Assembly (NCBI GenBank): GCA_021604525.1
Contig: BQJD01000005.1
Span: forward strand, 96,322 to 160,321
Reading direction: 5' to 3'
DNA from: a marine bacterium B5-7
GTDB taxonomy: Bacteria; Pseudomonadota; Gammaproteobacteria; Arenicellales; CAJQKF01
DNA: 64,000 nucleotides
Both the position numbers and the translations under genes were made by a program. Below are positions 1 to 9,609 of this stretch, one piece after another (the stretch's first letter is position 1; each line of letters opens with the position of its first letter). The notes under the pieces are model-generated. The model was not told where the DNA came from, ran no database searches, and saw only the letters and a program-made list of their open reading frames with translations.

Positions 1-803
1 TCGGCGGATAACGCTCGATGACGGGCAGCCATTACTGCACCGCCCATATCGCTTAATTGTTCTGCATGACACTTGAGAGGTATGGAAAACTTCGCGGCAG
101 CTTCAAACACCCGCTCTACCTGCGCGGCGGTAAAAGCGATGTTTTCGCAGAATGCATCCACTGCATCCACCAGCCCCAGATCATGGGCTCTCGGCAACAT
201 TTCATTAATCACATGGTCGATGTAGTCATCAGGACGATTTGCATACTCTGGTGGCAGTGCATGGGCGCCAAGAAATGTCGTGCGAACACGGACACCGTAT
301 TCATCACCGAGTTGACGAGCTGCCTTAAGCATTTTGATTTCGTTGTCGCTATCAAGGCCGTATCCGGATTTAATCTCGACCGTGGTAACGCCTTCACTGA
401 TGAGACGAGCTAGTCGTGGTGCCGACTGTTCAACCAGTGAATCAACGGATGCCTTACGGACAGCACTTACCGTACTCATGATGCCACCACCACGTTTGGC
501 AATGTCAGCATAGCTTGCGCCTTCGAGACGTTGTTCAAATTCACCGGCGCGGTTACCCGCATAGACCAGATGGGTGTGACAATCGATCAATCCGGGAGTA
601 ATGAGGCGACCGCCACAATCAAATGTTTCAGTATCGCTGTAGAAGCCTTTCGACAAACCAATATTGTCAGGTGCCGTTTCCCGTGGACCGGCCCAGGCAA
701 TTCGATCATCCTCGACAATCACCATGGCGTCTTTCACCAGGGCGTATCCCGAATGATCGGTCATGCAGGCCAGTGTGACGTTGGACAATATGGTATGCGG
801 CAC
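1..803 (-). CDS. hutI: Imidazolonepropionase HutI (partial, C-terminus beyond left edge)
   Basis: Third enzyme of histidine degradation, hydrolysing 4-imidazolone-5-propionate to N-formimino-L-glutamate in the cytoplasm. About 267 N-terminal residues are present of a family length near 400. The amidohydrolase zinc motif is seen as [17 protein letters not shown] with His76 and His78, followed by the HutI-typical GGGIMSTV and [11 protein letters not shown] segments. The start is taken as GTG at 801-803, because an in-frame stop lies four codons upstream and no ATG occurs before the conserved core. It is divergent from hutF, with a 155-bp shared regulatory region. The urocanase gene hutU is not in the window and may lie to the left. 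Identity is clear from the motifs; only the exact start is uncertain. Confidence 0.95.
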   Translation of the reverse strand, partial: MPHTILSNVTLACMTDHSGYALVKDAMVIVEDDRIAWAGPRETAPDNIGLSKGFYSDTETFDCGGRLITPGLIDCHTHLVYAGNRAGEFEQRLEGASYADIAKRGGGIMSTVSAVRKASVDSLVEQSAPRLARLISEGVTTVEIKSGYGLDSDNEIKMLKAARQLGDEYGVRVRTTFLGAHALPPEYANRPDDYIDHVINEMLPRAHDLGLVDAVDAFCENIAFTAAQVERVFEAAAKFSIPLKCHAEQLSDMGGAVMAARHRALSA

Positions 804-852
804 GATGTCTGATTACTTGTTCAGGGTTTCGGGTAAATTTTACGGTATATTA

Positions 853-872
853 TCTATACATGTCTATACAAG
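853..872. promoter_or_regulatory. Putative Hut operator in the hutI-hutF divergent promoter
   Basis: The octamer TCTATACA occurs twice in direct repeat at 853-860 and 863-870, and on the minus strand the site reads CTTGTATAGACATGTATAG. This resembles the TGTATA/TACA-type operators bound by the GntR-family repressor HutC. It sits midway between the two divergent hut transcription units, where urocanate-responsive repression would be expected. No hutC gene is in the window, so the assignment is inference from motif and position. Confidence 0.5.
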
Positions 873-958
873 TTGATTATCATACATTCGCCTGCCGCGG
901 TTGGCAAAGCCCCCAAGGCACATTTTTTTAACGACCAGCTCATCGCCCCAATTGTTAA

Positions 959-2341
959 ATGAATCATACCTTTCAAGCTCCCAGTGCATTGCTCGAAGAC
1001 GGCTGGCACGACGCGGTAACCATCGCGGTGAATAGCGACGGCTGGATAGAATCCGTAGACGTAGATAACGATTCTCCAGCCGATCACTTGCTGAACGGGC
1101 CGGTTATTCCAGGTATCCCCAACATTCATTCTCATGCGCATCAACGCGCCATGGCGGGGCTGGCAGAGAAAGCGTCCGGTAACCGCGACAGCTTCTGGAG
1201 CTGGCGAGAGGCGATGTATCGCACGGTGGAAACGCTTGACCCGGATAACCTGTACGATATCGCGCGGCAGCTTTACCTTGAGATGTTACGCGCAGGCTAC
1301 ACCAGCGTCGCCGAGTTCCAATACCTGCACCACGACATCAATGGGGCGGCTTACCAGCAACCGGCAGAGATGACATTGGCCTGCCTGCAGGCGGCGCGTG
1401 ATGTGGGCATCGGTTTTACCGCACTGCCGGTGCTGTATGCCTATAGTGGTTTCGGCTCAAAGCCGGCAGAGTCGGCGCAACGACGTTTCATCAATAACCA
1501 TGACACGTATATGCGCATTGTTGGCGATATCCATAAGGCCTGCCGAAGCTCGGCTGATTTTGCCGACAACTGTAGCCTTGGCATTGCCCCGCACTCATTG
1601 CGAGCAGTCGACGAACAATTGTTGTCGGACACTCTCGCAAGCTGTGCGGACATCGCCCAGGTCGTGCATATACATATCGCCGAGCAGGTTCGCGAGGTCG
1701 AGGAGAGCATGGCATTTAGCAGTCAACGTCCGGTTGAATGGCTGTTGGACAAGTTCGATGTCAATGAGCGCTGGTGCCTTGTTCACGCCACCCATACCAA
1801 TACGACTGAAATTGAAGCAATAGCTCGAAGCTCTGCAGTGGTCGGCTTGTGCCCGACAACGGAAGCCAATCTCGGTGACGGCTTTTTCGATCTGCCGACA
1901 TTCATGGCCAATAATGGTCGCTTTGCAATCGGTTCCGACAGCCAGATATCGATCAGTCCGGTTGAAGAATTACGCTGGCTTGAATACGGACAGCGTCTGG
2001 TCCACCAACTACGCAACGTCAGTGCCAGCGATGATTCCCCACATACTGGTCAGACGCTTTTGAATCATGCGCTCGTTGGTGGCCGACAGGCATCGGGACG
2101 CGACACCGGTGCCATTACTGTTGGTAAACGAGCCGACTTTATCGTTCTTGATAATAATCACCCGCGCCTTGCAGGACGATCTGATTCAAACCTCATCGAC
2201 AGCTTTATTTTTTCAGGTAATGACACGTTGGTGACAGACGTCTTCGTTGGCGGTCGACAGGTCATCAGCAATGGTCATCACCATGAAGAAGCTGATATCA
2301 CAAGCCGTTATCAACGCACTATCACGAATCTCGGACACTGA
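959..2341 (+). CDS. hutF: Formimidoylglutamate deiminase HutF
   Basis: Amidohydrolase that deiminates N-formimino-L-glutamate to N-formyl-L-glutamate and ammonia, the step that defines the five-step histidine pathway. The protein is 460 residues, a normal length. The metal-binding motif PNIHSHAHQRAMAGLAE is seen with His57, His59 and His61, and further amidohydrolase signatures follow (IHIAEQ near residue 240, LVHATH near 275, GSDSQ near 325). It is the first gene of a plus-strand unit with hutH 36 bp downstream, and it shares a promoter region with divergent hutI. The partner N-formylglutamate amidohydrolase (hutG) is not in the window. The start ATG has only a weak ribosome-binding site. 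Confidence 0.95.
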   Translation: MNHTFQAPSALLEDGWHDAVTIAVNSDGWIESVDVDNDSPADHLLNGPVIPGIPNIHSHAHQRAMAGLAEKASGNRDSFWSWREAMYRTVETLDPDNLYDIARQLYLEMLRAGYTSVAEFQYLHHDINGAAYQQPAEMTLACLQAARDVGIGFTALPVLYAYSGFGSKPAESAQRRFINNHDTYMRIVGDIHKACRSSADFADNCSLGIAPHSLRAVDEQLLSDTLASCADIAQVVHIHIAEQVREVEESMAFSSQRPVEWLLDKFDVNERWCLVHATHTNTTEIEAIARSSAVVGLCPTTEANLGDGFFDLPTFMANNGRFAIGSDSQISISPVEELRWLEYGQRLVHQLRNVSASDDSPHTGQTLLNHALVGGRQASGRDTGAITVGKRADFIVLDNNHPRLAGRSDSNLIDSFIFSGNDTLVTDVFVGGRQVISNGHHHEEADITSRYQRTITNLGH

Positions 2342-2377
2342 TCCCGGCCAATTAACGAATCCATTGAGCGCAATACC

Positions 2378-3925
2378 ATGAACCCTACTCTTATTCTTGA
2401 ACCGGGCATCGTTTCCCTACACCAGCTCGAAAATATCTACCGCAGTCATTGCGCATTTGAAATCCATCCCTCGGCACGCCCGGGAGTGGAACAGGCAGCT
2501 CATCAGGTTGCTAAAGCAGCGCTTGGGGAGGTCGCGGTATACGGCGTTAATACCGGCTTCGGCAAACTCGCCAGCACCCGTATCGCACCGAATGAAACCG
2601 CAACGTTGCAACGCAATCTGATTCTGTCGCATTGTTGTGGAGTGGGCAAACCCTTACCGTTGCCAATAGTGCGGCTGGTGATTGCACTTAAGATTATCTC
2701 ACTGGGACGCGGCGCCTCGGGCGTTCGTTGGGAGGTTATCGAATTGCTTCAACAAGCGGTGAGCAACAATATCCTGCCCGTCATGCCGGAGAAAGGTTCG
2801 GTTGGCGCATCAGGCGATCTGGCGCCCTTGGCACATCTCGCTGCCATGTTAATCGGCGAAGGCGAGGTATTTCACAATAACCAGCGAACCAACGTTAAAG
2901 ATGCGTTTTCTGCTGCCGGACTCAAAGTGATTGAACTGGGTCCAAAGGAAGGTCTTGGATTAATTAACGGTACCCAGGTTTCTACCGCCCTGGCCATGGC
3001 TGCACTGTTCGATGGTTGGCGACTGACAGTATCGTCGTTGGTCAGCGGTGCCATGGCGATAGATGCCATGATGGCTTCGACCGCGCCGTTTCATCCACGC
3101 ATCCATGAATTGCGCGGCCACCAGGGACAGATCGATGCGGCGGCTACGCTCAATGCGCTATTGGATGGCTCAGGCATTCGCGCATCACATCTGGATGGTG
3201 ACCAACGTGTTCAGGATCCCTACTGTCTGCGTTGTCAGCCACAGGTAGTTGGTGCGTGTATCGACTTATGGCGACAGGCCGCCCGCACACTTCGCATCGA
3301 GGCCAATGCCGTCACCGATAACCCCCTGGTGATTGGCGAGGAAGCCATTATCTCCGGCGGTAATTTCCACGCTGAACCGATCGCTTTCGTCGCCGACATA
3401 TGCGCCCTGGCAATCGCCGAAACCGGCTCGATAAGCCAGCGCCGGATTGCCACGATGGTCGATCCCACACTCAATCACGGCCTGCCGCCATTTCTGACGC
3501 CTAATCCGGGATTGAATTCCGGCATGATGATCGCCGAGGTAACTACCGCTGCCCTGATGTCGGAAAACAAGCAACGTGCAACACCCTGTTCTGTGGATTC
3601 CACACCCACCAGTGCAAGTCAGGAAGATCATGTTTCCATGGCCTGTCACGGTGCCCGTCGGCTGCTCGATATGAATGAAAATCTGTCGACGATCGTCGGT
3701 GTTGAGGTGATGGCAGCCGCTCAGGGAATCGGCTTTCGCCAACCGCTTGCAACAAGCCCGAGTCTTGACAATGTGATTCATGCATTTCGTCTTGAGGTAG
3801 CGTCACTCGAAAATGATCGTTATCTCGCCAACGACATCGCGGCATCAAGTGAATTCGTGTCCGGTGGGAAATTGCTTGCAGCCATTGACCCGACCATCCT
3901 GCCGGCGGTATCGGTTTACGAATAA
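2378..3925 (+). CDS. hutH: Histidine ammonia-lyase HutH
   Basis: First enzyme of histidine catabolism, converting L-histidine to trans-urocanate and ammonia. The 515 residues match the usual family length of about 510. The self-cyclising MIO cofactor triad Ala144-Ser145-Gly146 is seen in [14 protein letters not shown], and the catalytic-loop tyrosine lies in [10 protein letters not shown] (Tyr55). [11 protein letters not shown] and the C-terminal [14 protein letters not shown] are also family signatures. It lies 36 bp after hutF and is probably co-transcribed with it. Several long reading frames on the opposite strand inside this gene are shadows. Confidence 0.96.
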   Translation: MNPTLILEPGIVSLHQLENIYRSHCAFEIHPSARPGVEQAAHQVAKAALGEVAVYGVNTGFGKLASTRIAPNETATLQRNLILSHCCGVGKPLPLPIVRLVIALKIISLGRGASGVRWEVIELLQQAVSNNILPVMPEKGSVGASGDLAPLAHLAAMLIGEGEVFHNNQRTNVKDAFSAAGLKVIELGPKEGLGLINGTQVSTALAMAALFDGWRLTVSSLVSGAMAIDAMMASTAPFHPRIHELRGHQGQIDAAATLNALLDGSGIRASHLDGDQRVQDPYCLRCQPQVVGACIDLWRQAARTLRIEANAVTDNPLVIGEEAIISGGNFHAEPIAFVADICALAIAETGSISQRRIATMVDPTLNHGLPPFLTPNPGLNSGMMIAEVTTAALMSENKQRATPCSVDSTPTSASQEDHVSMACHGARRLLDMNENLSTIVGVEVMAAAQGIGFRQPLATSPSLDNVIHAFRLEVASLENDRYLANDIAASSEFVSGGKLLAAIDPTILPAVSVYE

Positions 3926-4025
3926 TTTGTCTGTACCGAATCAAGCGATGGTATCGGCAAGTACGATATTGCAAACTATAATAGACGACCAATTCATAGA
4001 TGCACTGCGATACCAGGAGAGACAG

Positions 4026-4436
4026 TTGAAGCATTTCCAACCAACCCACATAAGAATGTTTTTTTCAACTCTCGCGGCAATGTTAATCGCCCTGCATGCG
4101 GTGTTGGGTCATGCTGAATCCGGCACCTCCAACAAGTGGCGAATTGAGTTCAGCGAAGGCGCAAATTCACATGGCAAGATCATATTCCACGTCAGTACCG
4201 ATAATGGCGAATCCTTCGACATCTCGACATCCATCGATGATGGTGATTCCGAAAACCATATCGCCAGGAGGGTCCGGGATTCGTTTCGAGATGCCCTGCC
4301 ACATCATTATTACGACGTTGAGATAGACGACGGTGAAGACGTATTGATCAAGGAACAAAACGGCGCAGGTCCCTTTCGCCTGCGTCTTGTAGATTCAACC
4401 GTCAAGAGCGTACGCATCGATCTCGATCGCGAGTAG
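4026..4436 (+). CDS. Secreted protein of unknown function
   Basis: Unrecognised 136-residue protein. The start is taken as TTG at 4026, because AGGAGA at 4015-4020 is an excellent ribosome-binding site five bases upstream; an ATG at 4056 is the alternative. An open frame extends back into hutH but is not needed. The N-terminus carries a signal peptide (FFSTLAAMLIALHAVLGHA). The mature part is acidic, rich in Asp and Glu (SIDDGDSENHIARRV, DVEIDDGEDVLIKE), and looks like a small beta-rich domain. It could be a periplasmic binding or inhibitor domain. It follows hutH by 100 bp and may be in the same transcript. Confidence 0.7.
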   Translation: MKHFQPTHIRMFFSTLAAMLIALHAVLGHAESGTSNKWRIEFSEGANSHGKIIFHVSTDNGESFDISTSIDDGDSENHIARRVRDSFRDALPHHYYDVEIDDGEDVLIKEQNGAGPFRLRLVDSTVKSVRIDLDRE

Positions 4437-4490
4437 CAGATTTTCCTGATAACCATTGCCATGACCGGCCGGTTTCTGCAATTCGTCAGG

Positions 4491-4624
4491 ACCTGTCTCA
4501 AACTGGCTGCAACCAGCCGATACGGTGTTAAATGCTCACTCAAATGCTCATTTACCCATGTAAACTGCGTGTTTTTTCTTCCATTTGCCTTGTCCTGGCG
4601 ACCTTCGCTCAGTTTGAGACAGGT
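4491..4624 (-). repeat. Dispersed intergenic repeat, copy 1 (inverted relative to other copies)
   Basis: A 134-bp element bounded by a perfect 15-bp inverted repeat, ACCTGTCTCAAACTG at 4491-4505 and CAGTTTGAGACAGGT at 4610-4624. Read on the minus strand it has the same internal order as three other copies in this window: a GAGCGAAGGTCGCCAGGACA block, a short A-rich part, a GTAAATGAGCATTTGAG block, then AACACCGTAT. Short reading frames across it are not credible genes. It lies between the secreted-protein gene and the permease gene. Confidence 0.85.
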
Positions 4625-4732
4625 TCCAGTCATGCACCGACATAAACCTGCGTCGATAAAATCAAACACCTGACCCATATACATACGTCGGTCACTTCAA
4701 GCACGAGGTGGGCCGGTTGGCTACTGCTTGCC

Positions 4733-5983
4733 ATGCTGATCCTGGCCGTGCTTCGCCCCTTGGGCTACGGCATGACAGTTTGGCTGTCTGCGGCAGCCGG
4801 TTGGGGTGCCGCGGTTTTACTGTGGCCGAAAATCACTGGTAAGCAACGTATTCAGGCGTTGGCAATACTCGCTGTCGGAATACTTTTCGCACTGGCAGGC
4901 TTCACTCGCGGCGCACCCGTGTCACTACAACAGGCGTTCGGTCAAAATCAGATGATTCTCGCCATGCTGGCAGCAGTCAGTTTTCTGAAGCTTACCAACC
5001 GACCGACTCGTGAGGGTGACGCGATACCGACCGGACCTGGGGCGTTCATTCGAACCCTGGCCGGGGTCCACCTGTTTGGCGCGGCAATCAACATCACCGC
5101 CCTGGTTATCATTGCTGATCGACTCGCAGCTCAGGCCCCATTCAGGCATCTGCAGGCACTCAGTCTGAGTCGCGGTTTCTGCCTGTCGGTGATGTATTCA
5201 CCTTTCATTGCCGGTATGGCGCTGGCACTGGCATTATCTCCAGGAGCACGACTCGACATAGTGGCGTTGGCCGGTATTCCCTATGCGGCAGTTGGCCTGA
5301 TGTTAACAGCGTGGCACTTAAGTCTTGCGCACGGCGACGAAGTGGCCGTATTCAAGGGATATCCAATCCATCTTGAAAGCCTTTGGTTTCCAGCGCTGTT
5401 GGCCGTGCTTGTCGCCATCGTTCACGGTATGTACCCAAGACTTTCGATATTGCTTCTAATATCGTTCCTGGCACCTGTGATGGTGGTTATCATTGTGATC
5501 CATGGGGACGGGAGAAGTGCAGGAGTTACGCGTTTGACGCGCCATGTCGAAACAATTCTGCCGCAAATGTCTGGCGAACTCCTATTATTCCTCTCTGCCG
5601 GAATTCTTGCCGCCGGCTTGACCTCTCTGGCATCAAGCATGGGTAACCCGGTACCGTTCGATGAGTTCGATTGGCTGGCTGGATCGCTGACCCTGACTAC
5701 CATTGTTGCCCTGAGCATAATCGGCATACACCCGATCATCTGTGTGTCATTTTTCGCACCATTAATCATCCCGCTTGATCCACAGCCGGATCTGGTGGCG
5801 CTGGTGTTTGTCATGGGTTGGGCCATCGGCTGTACCGTTAGCCCATTCTCTGGTACTAATCTCACCATGCAGGGTCGCTACGGCATCAGCAGTTGGTCGA
5901 TAACCCTTGGCAACCTCGGCTACTGCGCACTCATGGTGGTAGTCGGCTGGGGCTTCATATACGGCTTCACGCGGTTTGTCTGA
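4733..5983 (+). CDS. Polytopic membrane transporter-like protein
   Basis: Protein of 416 residues, almost entirely hydrophobic, with about 10-12 predicted membrane segments and an inner-membrane location. The C-terminal half has a hairpin-like stretch (GIHPIICVSFFAPLII, then WAIGCTVSPFSGTNLTMQG) resembling the paired re-entrant loops of ion-transporter superfamily carriers, but I cannot name the family. The first visible helix continues upstream of this ATG in frame (RWAGWLLLAM), so the true start may be a non-ATG codon further left. It follows the hut genes, so uptake or efflux of a histidine-pathway compound is possible but unproven. Confidence 0.7.
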   Translation: MLILAVLRPLGYGMTVWLSAAAGWGAAVLLWPKITGKQRIQALAILAVGILFALAGFTRGAPVSLQQAFGQNQMILAMLAAVSFLKLTNRPTREGDAIPTGPGAFIRTLAGVHLFGAAINITALVIIADRLAAQAPFRHLQALSLSRGFCLSVMYSPFIAGMALALALSPGARLDIVALAGIPYAAVGLMLTAWHLSLAHGDEVAVFKGYPIHLESLWFPALLAVLVAIVHGMYPRLSILLLISFLAPVMVVIIVIHGDGRSAGVTRLTRHVETILPQMSGELLLFLSAGILAAGLTSLASSMGNPVPFDEFDWLAGSLTLTTIVALSIIGIHPIICVSFFAPLIIPLDPQPDLVALVFVMGWAIGCTVSPFSGTNLTMQGRYGISSWSITLGNLGYCALMVVVGWGFIYGFTRFV

Positions 5984-6142
5984 TCAGACATGACGCAGAC
6001 TCACACAATCCTGAATTTCCTGAATACCGGATATCTGCGCCTTATGCCAACGCTGTAATCGCGGCGTGATAAACTTGGCCGTTCCGGTGACCTGATTGTT
6101 ACCTCGAACATTTTTTCATCACAACTTTGCATTCTTCACCAC

Positions 6143-6862
6143 ATGCCCATGACGAACGAGACGTCCGTCGGTAAAAGACCCGAACACAAACCTCGGCCAC
6201 TCATCGACCTTTTGGTGAGTATCGTGCTGCCTTCCGTCATTTTAATGAAACTCAGTGGCGACGAGTATCTTGGCGCTGCACCAGCCCTGGTTGTGGCTTT
6301 GGCATTTCCGCTATCGTGGGGTTTATTTGAACTGGCGCGATACCGGAAGTTTAATTTTATCGCCTTGCTCGGCCTTGTCAGTGTGCTTCTGACGGGTGGT
6401 ATCGGGCTGCTTAAAATCGATCCGAGCTGGCTGGCCATCAAGGAAGCGGCGATTCCAGGCATTATCGGGCTGGTAGTGCTTGGTTCGACATTCACCCAGT
6501 ATCCACTGGTACGCACACTGCTGTTCAATCCGAATTTCCTCAATACCGAACAGATACATCAGCGACTGATTGCCAACAACAATCTCGGGCGTTTCGAATT
6601 GAAACTGCTGAAGGCAAATTATCTTCTGGCAGGAACCTTCGTATTTTCTTCAGTCATGAACTATGTCATCGCCAAATGGATCGTACAGAGCCCGGCGGGG
6701 AGCCAGGCATTTAACGAAGAACTTGGACGCATGACGCTGGTCAGCTATCCGATGATCGCCATTCCTTCGATGATAATGATGATCGGTATATTCTGGTATT
6801 TATGGCGCACCATACATGGGTTGACAGGACTGGATCTCGAAGAGATCCTGGTGCAAAAATAA
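6143..6862 (+). CDS. VC0807-like integral membrane protein
   Basis: Protein of 239 residues with about six membrane helices. The N-terminal region (DLLVSIVLPSVILMKLSG, then a hydrophobic repeat containing FPLSWGLFEL) and the later YPLVRTLLFNPNF and LLAGTFVFSSVMNYVIAKW segments fit the conserved family often labelled VC0807. Its function is unknown; members sit in the inner membrane. It stands alone, 159 bp after the previous gene and before a two-way terminator. A second in-frame ATG lies two codons in. Confidence 0.7.
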   Translation: MPMTNETSVGKRPEHKPRPLIDLLVSIVLPSVILMKLSGDEYLGAAPALVVALAFPLSWGLFELARYRKFNFIALLGLVSVLLTGGIGLLKIDPSWLAIKEAAIPGIIGLVVLGSTFTQYPLVRTLLFNPNFLNTEQIHQRLIANNNLGRFELKLLKANYLLAGTFVFSSVMNYVIAKWIVQSPAGSQAFNEELGRMTLVSYPMIAIPSMIMMIGIFWYLWRTIHGLTGLDLEEILVQK

Positions 6863-6888
6863 CAATTCAGATTGTTGAATCTACATTA

Positions 6889-6925
6889 ACCGTAGGCGGG
6901 ACCGCACAAACAGCCCGCCCACGGT
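6889..6925. terminator. Bidirectional terminator-like hairpin
   Basis: Inverted repeat ACCGTAGGCGGG at 6889-6900 and CCCGCCCACGGT at 6914-6925 with a 13-base loop; one unpaired base in each arm. It lies between two convergent genes and can serve both strands. No long T tract follows. Confidence 0.6.
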
Positions 6926-6959
6926 AAGCGAAACAGACTACTTAACCATTTTCCCTGGA

Positions 6960-7412
6960 TTATTCCTTACTGCGGTAATCATCGTGGCATCCCTTGCACG
7001 CACCGCCGAGTTTCTTCAGGGCCGCACCCATATCGCCGTTGTTATCAAAGGCATTGCCGACACCCATCGCGGCATCCTGAAAGTTCTTCAGAGCCATTGC
7101 GAACCCATCCGGATCAGACCAAATTTCAGGTTTCGCTCTGGTTTCGCCAAAGTCTGAACCCTCAGGAAATATATCGCCTGCAATGGTGCTGATATCGACC
7201 AGGCCGCGAACGTGAACACCCATATGCGACGGATCGCCCGCCTTGTTTCCGGCGATAGCAAATAATGCGCCGGTATGGCCACCAATCACCCTCATTACGT
7301 TCTGTCGATACTTGATCACGTCTTCGGTTTCAGCCGCGTTGAGCACCTGTAACGGCAGCAATGCGAAAAGCGCGATAATTGCACCGTGTCGGCGAAAATT
7401 TGTCATCATCAT
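6960..7412 (-). CDS. Cytochrome c' / c556-type periplasmic cytochrome
   Basis: Periplasmic c-type cytochrome of the four-helix-bundle class. The 150-residue precursor starts with a signal peptide (RRHGAIIALFALLPLQVLNAA). The mature N-terminus EDVIKYRQNVMRVIGGH contains the Met that occupies the haem ligand position in c556-type members. The single haem site CKGCH (Cys139, Cys142, His143) is at the extreme C-terminus, as the family requires. Members bind NO or CO or act as small electron carriers. It is a single gene, convergent with the VC0807-like gene and divergent from the STT3-like gene. Confidence 0.9.
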   Translation of the reverse strand: MMMTNFRRHGAIIALFALLPLQVLNAAETEDVIKYRQNVMRVIGGHTGALFAIAGNKAGDPSHMGVHVRGLVDISTIAGDIFPEGSDFGETRAKPEIWSDPDGFAMALKNFQDAAMGVGNAFDNNGDMGAALKKLGGACKGCHDDYRSKE

Positions 7413-7504
7413 GGATGTCTCCTTGTTTCACAGTTGTTTTATAAAACCCGCAACAATATAAACACCTCAGCGGCGAGAATATTTCACGGTATTGCTAAAT
7501 TTTA

Positions 7505-9607
7505 ATGAACTTATTGAAAGTCTGCCTCGCCATGACCTTTAGCCATCCGCTCTTCAAATATCTCATCCTGGCCGGAATACTGGCCCTTTCGCTGTGGATT
7601 CGCGTTAACAATTTTGCAACCCATATCGAGTTCGAAGATCGCTATTTCGACGCGGGTCTGCCGCTGATAGTGAATGTCGATGGCTACTATTTCCTCGACC
7701 TTGCCCGCGATCTACTTACCAACACTTATAGCACGTTCGATACAGAACGAGTGCTTCCGGATGGCACAGCCCGACCCTCGCCGCCGCCGTTGCTATCGGC
7801 TCTGACTGCAGCAATCAGTTGGTTAAGCGGCACCGAACTCGAATGGATCGCCGTCTTTGTGCCGGCGATTCTGGGTGCACTGATCGTCATCCCGATGTTT
7901 GCATTAGGCTGGGCCTTCGGCGGCTCGCTGGTAGCCGCTATCGCCGCATTGGTTGCGGCATTGTCACCCCATTTCCTGGTACGCACCTCGCTGGGCTGGT
8001 TCGACACCGATTGCGGTGTGGTCGCACTTGCGCTGACCAACACCTGGCTTGTCGTGCGCTTTGCAGATGCAATAAATAAAGTATCTGACGATGACATTCG
8101 CCCGTGGTGGTGGCTCATCGCGACTATTCCGGTGACGATGGTGTTCGTCTGGTGGTGGGAGTTTGGATCGGCACCGGCACTGGCATCGGCGTTACTGCCT
8201 TTGGCTGCAGCGCTTACCTTGCCCTCTCTGCATAAGAAATCCCGTGTCGTTATCCTGATACTTGGCATCACAACTGCGGCATTAGTCGAATGGCTTACAC
8301 CGGGAACCCTGGCCAGTTTCTCGTCAAAACTTTTCTACCTTCTCGAGATCGATGATGATTCGTTTCCTTCTGCTGCAATCAACGTTGCCGAACAGCGCAA
8401 TCCGGATATAACCGAAATTGCGCTTCGATCCATGGCCGGCTGGCCGGGTTTCATTCTCGCACTAATCGGCCTGCTCATACTGGTTGTACGTCAACCGCAA
8501 CGGGCTATCCTGCTGGTATTTCCTTTATCAGTTGCCTTCCTTTCACTAGTTGCTGCGCGTTTCATGATCTTTGTCGGCCCTGTAGTTGGTCTCGGCATCG
8601 GCATGCTGGTGAAAACCATATACGATACCGTCACGGTGCCGAAGCTGAAATGGATTGTGACTGGCACGGTGATCGCAATCGTACTAGCTCCGCTCCTGCT
8701 ACATGCCTACCGCGACGATGCCATCTCTCCCTTGCGTCTGCCGTACCAGGTCGCAGCAATGAAAGAGTTGAATGAACTCTTACCAGGTGATGCAGCCATC
8801 TTCGCTGACTGGTCCCATGGTCATCCACTCAAGTATTTATCGCGTCGAGCAATATTTGCTGATGGCGCTCACCACTCCGGACGACGCGTGTATGGATTCA
8901 GCAATCCACTGGCCATGACCGATGCCCGTCAAGCTGCCAATGCGCTGCGCTTTTATTCAGTCTATGGACCCAAGGGATATGACATGGCCCAAAGCCTGCT
9001 TGATGCCGACTGGAATACCACCATGAACTTTCTCGCCCGCGGATTCGCAGCAGGTCCCGACGCTGTAGCGGTATTTCCGGATACTACCGGCATCAACGAT
9101 CAGGACATCCGCCGGCAATGGGTTGACCTGCTATTTCCGGTTGCGACCCGACCTATCTATATATATCTGGATTTCGACAAGATTCGTACACCCTGGTACA
9201 CATTCGGTAGCTGGGATTTCACAAAACGCGAAGGCCAAAAGTTTGCCCACACTCCGATTTTGAATCTCAAGGTCATTGGTCACACGGTCTTCAACGACCG
9301 TGTCATGTTTAACCTCGACACGGGTGATGCGCAGTATCTGGGGCAACAAGTTCCCGTCCGGCGCATCATTGTCCTGAACAAGAGTGGGCAACGATATGTG
9401 CGAAATATCAGTAAGCTAAAAGGCTGGAACCTCGAGATCGATCTCAATCGCGAAAGTGGTCTGTTGTTCAGTGATAACGTTGCCGATTCTGTGGGCAGAC
9501 GATTGTATGCAGGCAATATGGATGTTCGTCCTTACTTCGAACCGGTGCTCGATAATCTCCCTTACGTCGGTGTTTGGCAGGTGTTACCCGATATGTTGCT
9601 GCACTGA
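7505..9607 (+). CDS. STT3/PglB-like oligosaccharyltransferase
   Basis: Large membrane protein of 700 residues: about 13 N-terminal membrane helices then a C-terminal periplasmic domain, the STT3/PglB plan for transfer of lipid-linked glycans to asparagine. Visible signatures are the first catalytic Asp in NVDGYYFLDLARD (Asp59), the Arg160/Asp167/Asp169 cluster in RTSLGWFDTDCG, the external-loop glutamate in NVAEQRNPD (Glu296) and ARFMIF (Arg352). The sequon-binding WWDYG motif is replaced by ADWSHG (434-439), followed by the expected HPLKYLSRRAIFADGAHHSG. No glycan-assembly genes adjoin it; the next gene is a convergent membrane protein. It could be a true oligosaccharyltransferase with changed sequon recognition or a relative acting on another acceptor. 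Confidence 0.8.
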   Translation: MNLLKVCLAMTFSHPLFKYLILAGILALSLWIRVNNFATHIEFEDRYFDAGLPLIVNVDGYYFLDLARDLLTNTYSTFDTERVLPDGTARPSPPPLLSALTAAISWLSGTELEWIAVFVPAILGALIVIPMFALGWAFGGSLVAAIAALVAALSPHFLVRTSLGWFDTDCGVVALALTNTWLVVRFADAINKVSDDDIRPWWWLIATIPVTMVFVWWWEFGSAPALASALLPLAAALTLPSLHKKSRVVILILGITTAALVEWLTPGTLASFSSKLFYLLEIDDDSFPSAAINVAEQRNPDITEIALRSMAGWPGFILALIGLLILVVRQPQRAILLVFPLSVAFLSLVAARFMIFVGPVVGLGIGMLVKTIYDTVTVPKLKWIVTGTVIAIVLAPLLLHAYRDDAISPLRLPYQVAAMKELNELLPGDAAIFADWSHGHPLKYLSRRAIFADGAHHSGRRVYGFSNPLAMTDARQAANALRFYSVYGPKGYDMAQSLLDADWNTTMNFLARGFAAGPDAVAVFPDTTGINDQDIRRQWVDLLFPVATRPIYIYLDFDKIRTPWYTFGSWDFTKREGQKFAHTPILNLKVIGHTVFNDRVMFNLDTGDAQYLGQQVPVRRIIVLNKSGQRYVRNISKLKGWNLEIDLNRESGLLFSDNVADSVGRRLYAGNMDVRPYFEPVLDNLPYVGVWQVLPDMLLH

Positions 9608-9609
9608 TT

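Noticed and set aside
3543..4049. 168-residue minus-strand frame opposite the end of hutH
   Set aside because: Lies mostly antisense to a certain gene, has no domain pattern and no ribosome-binding site; shadow of hutH codon usage.
4310..4684. 124-residue minus-strand frame over the first dispersed repeat
   Set aside because: Runs through the repeat element and the end of the secreted-protein gene; other repeat copies are not open in the same frame.
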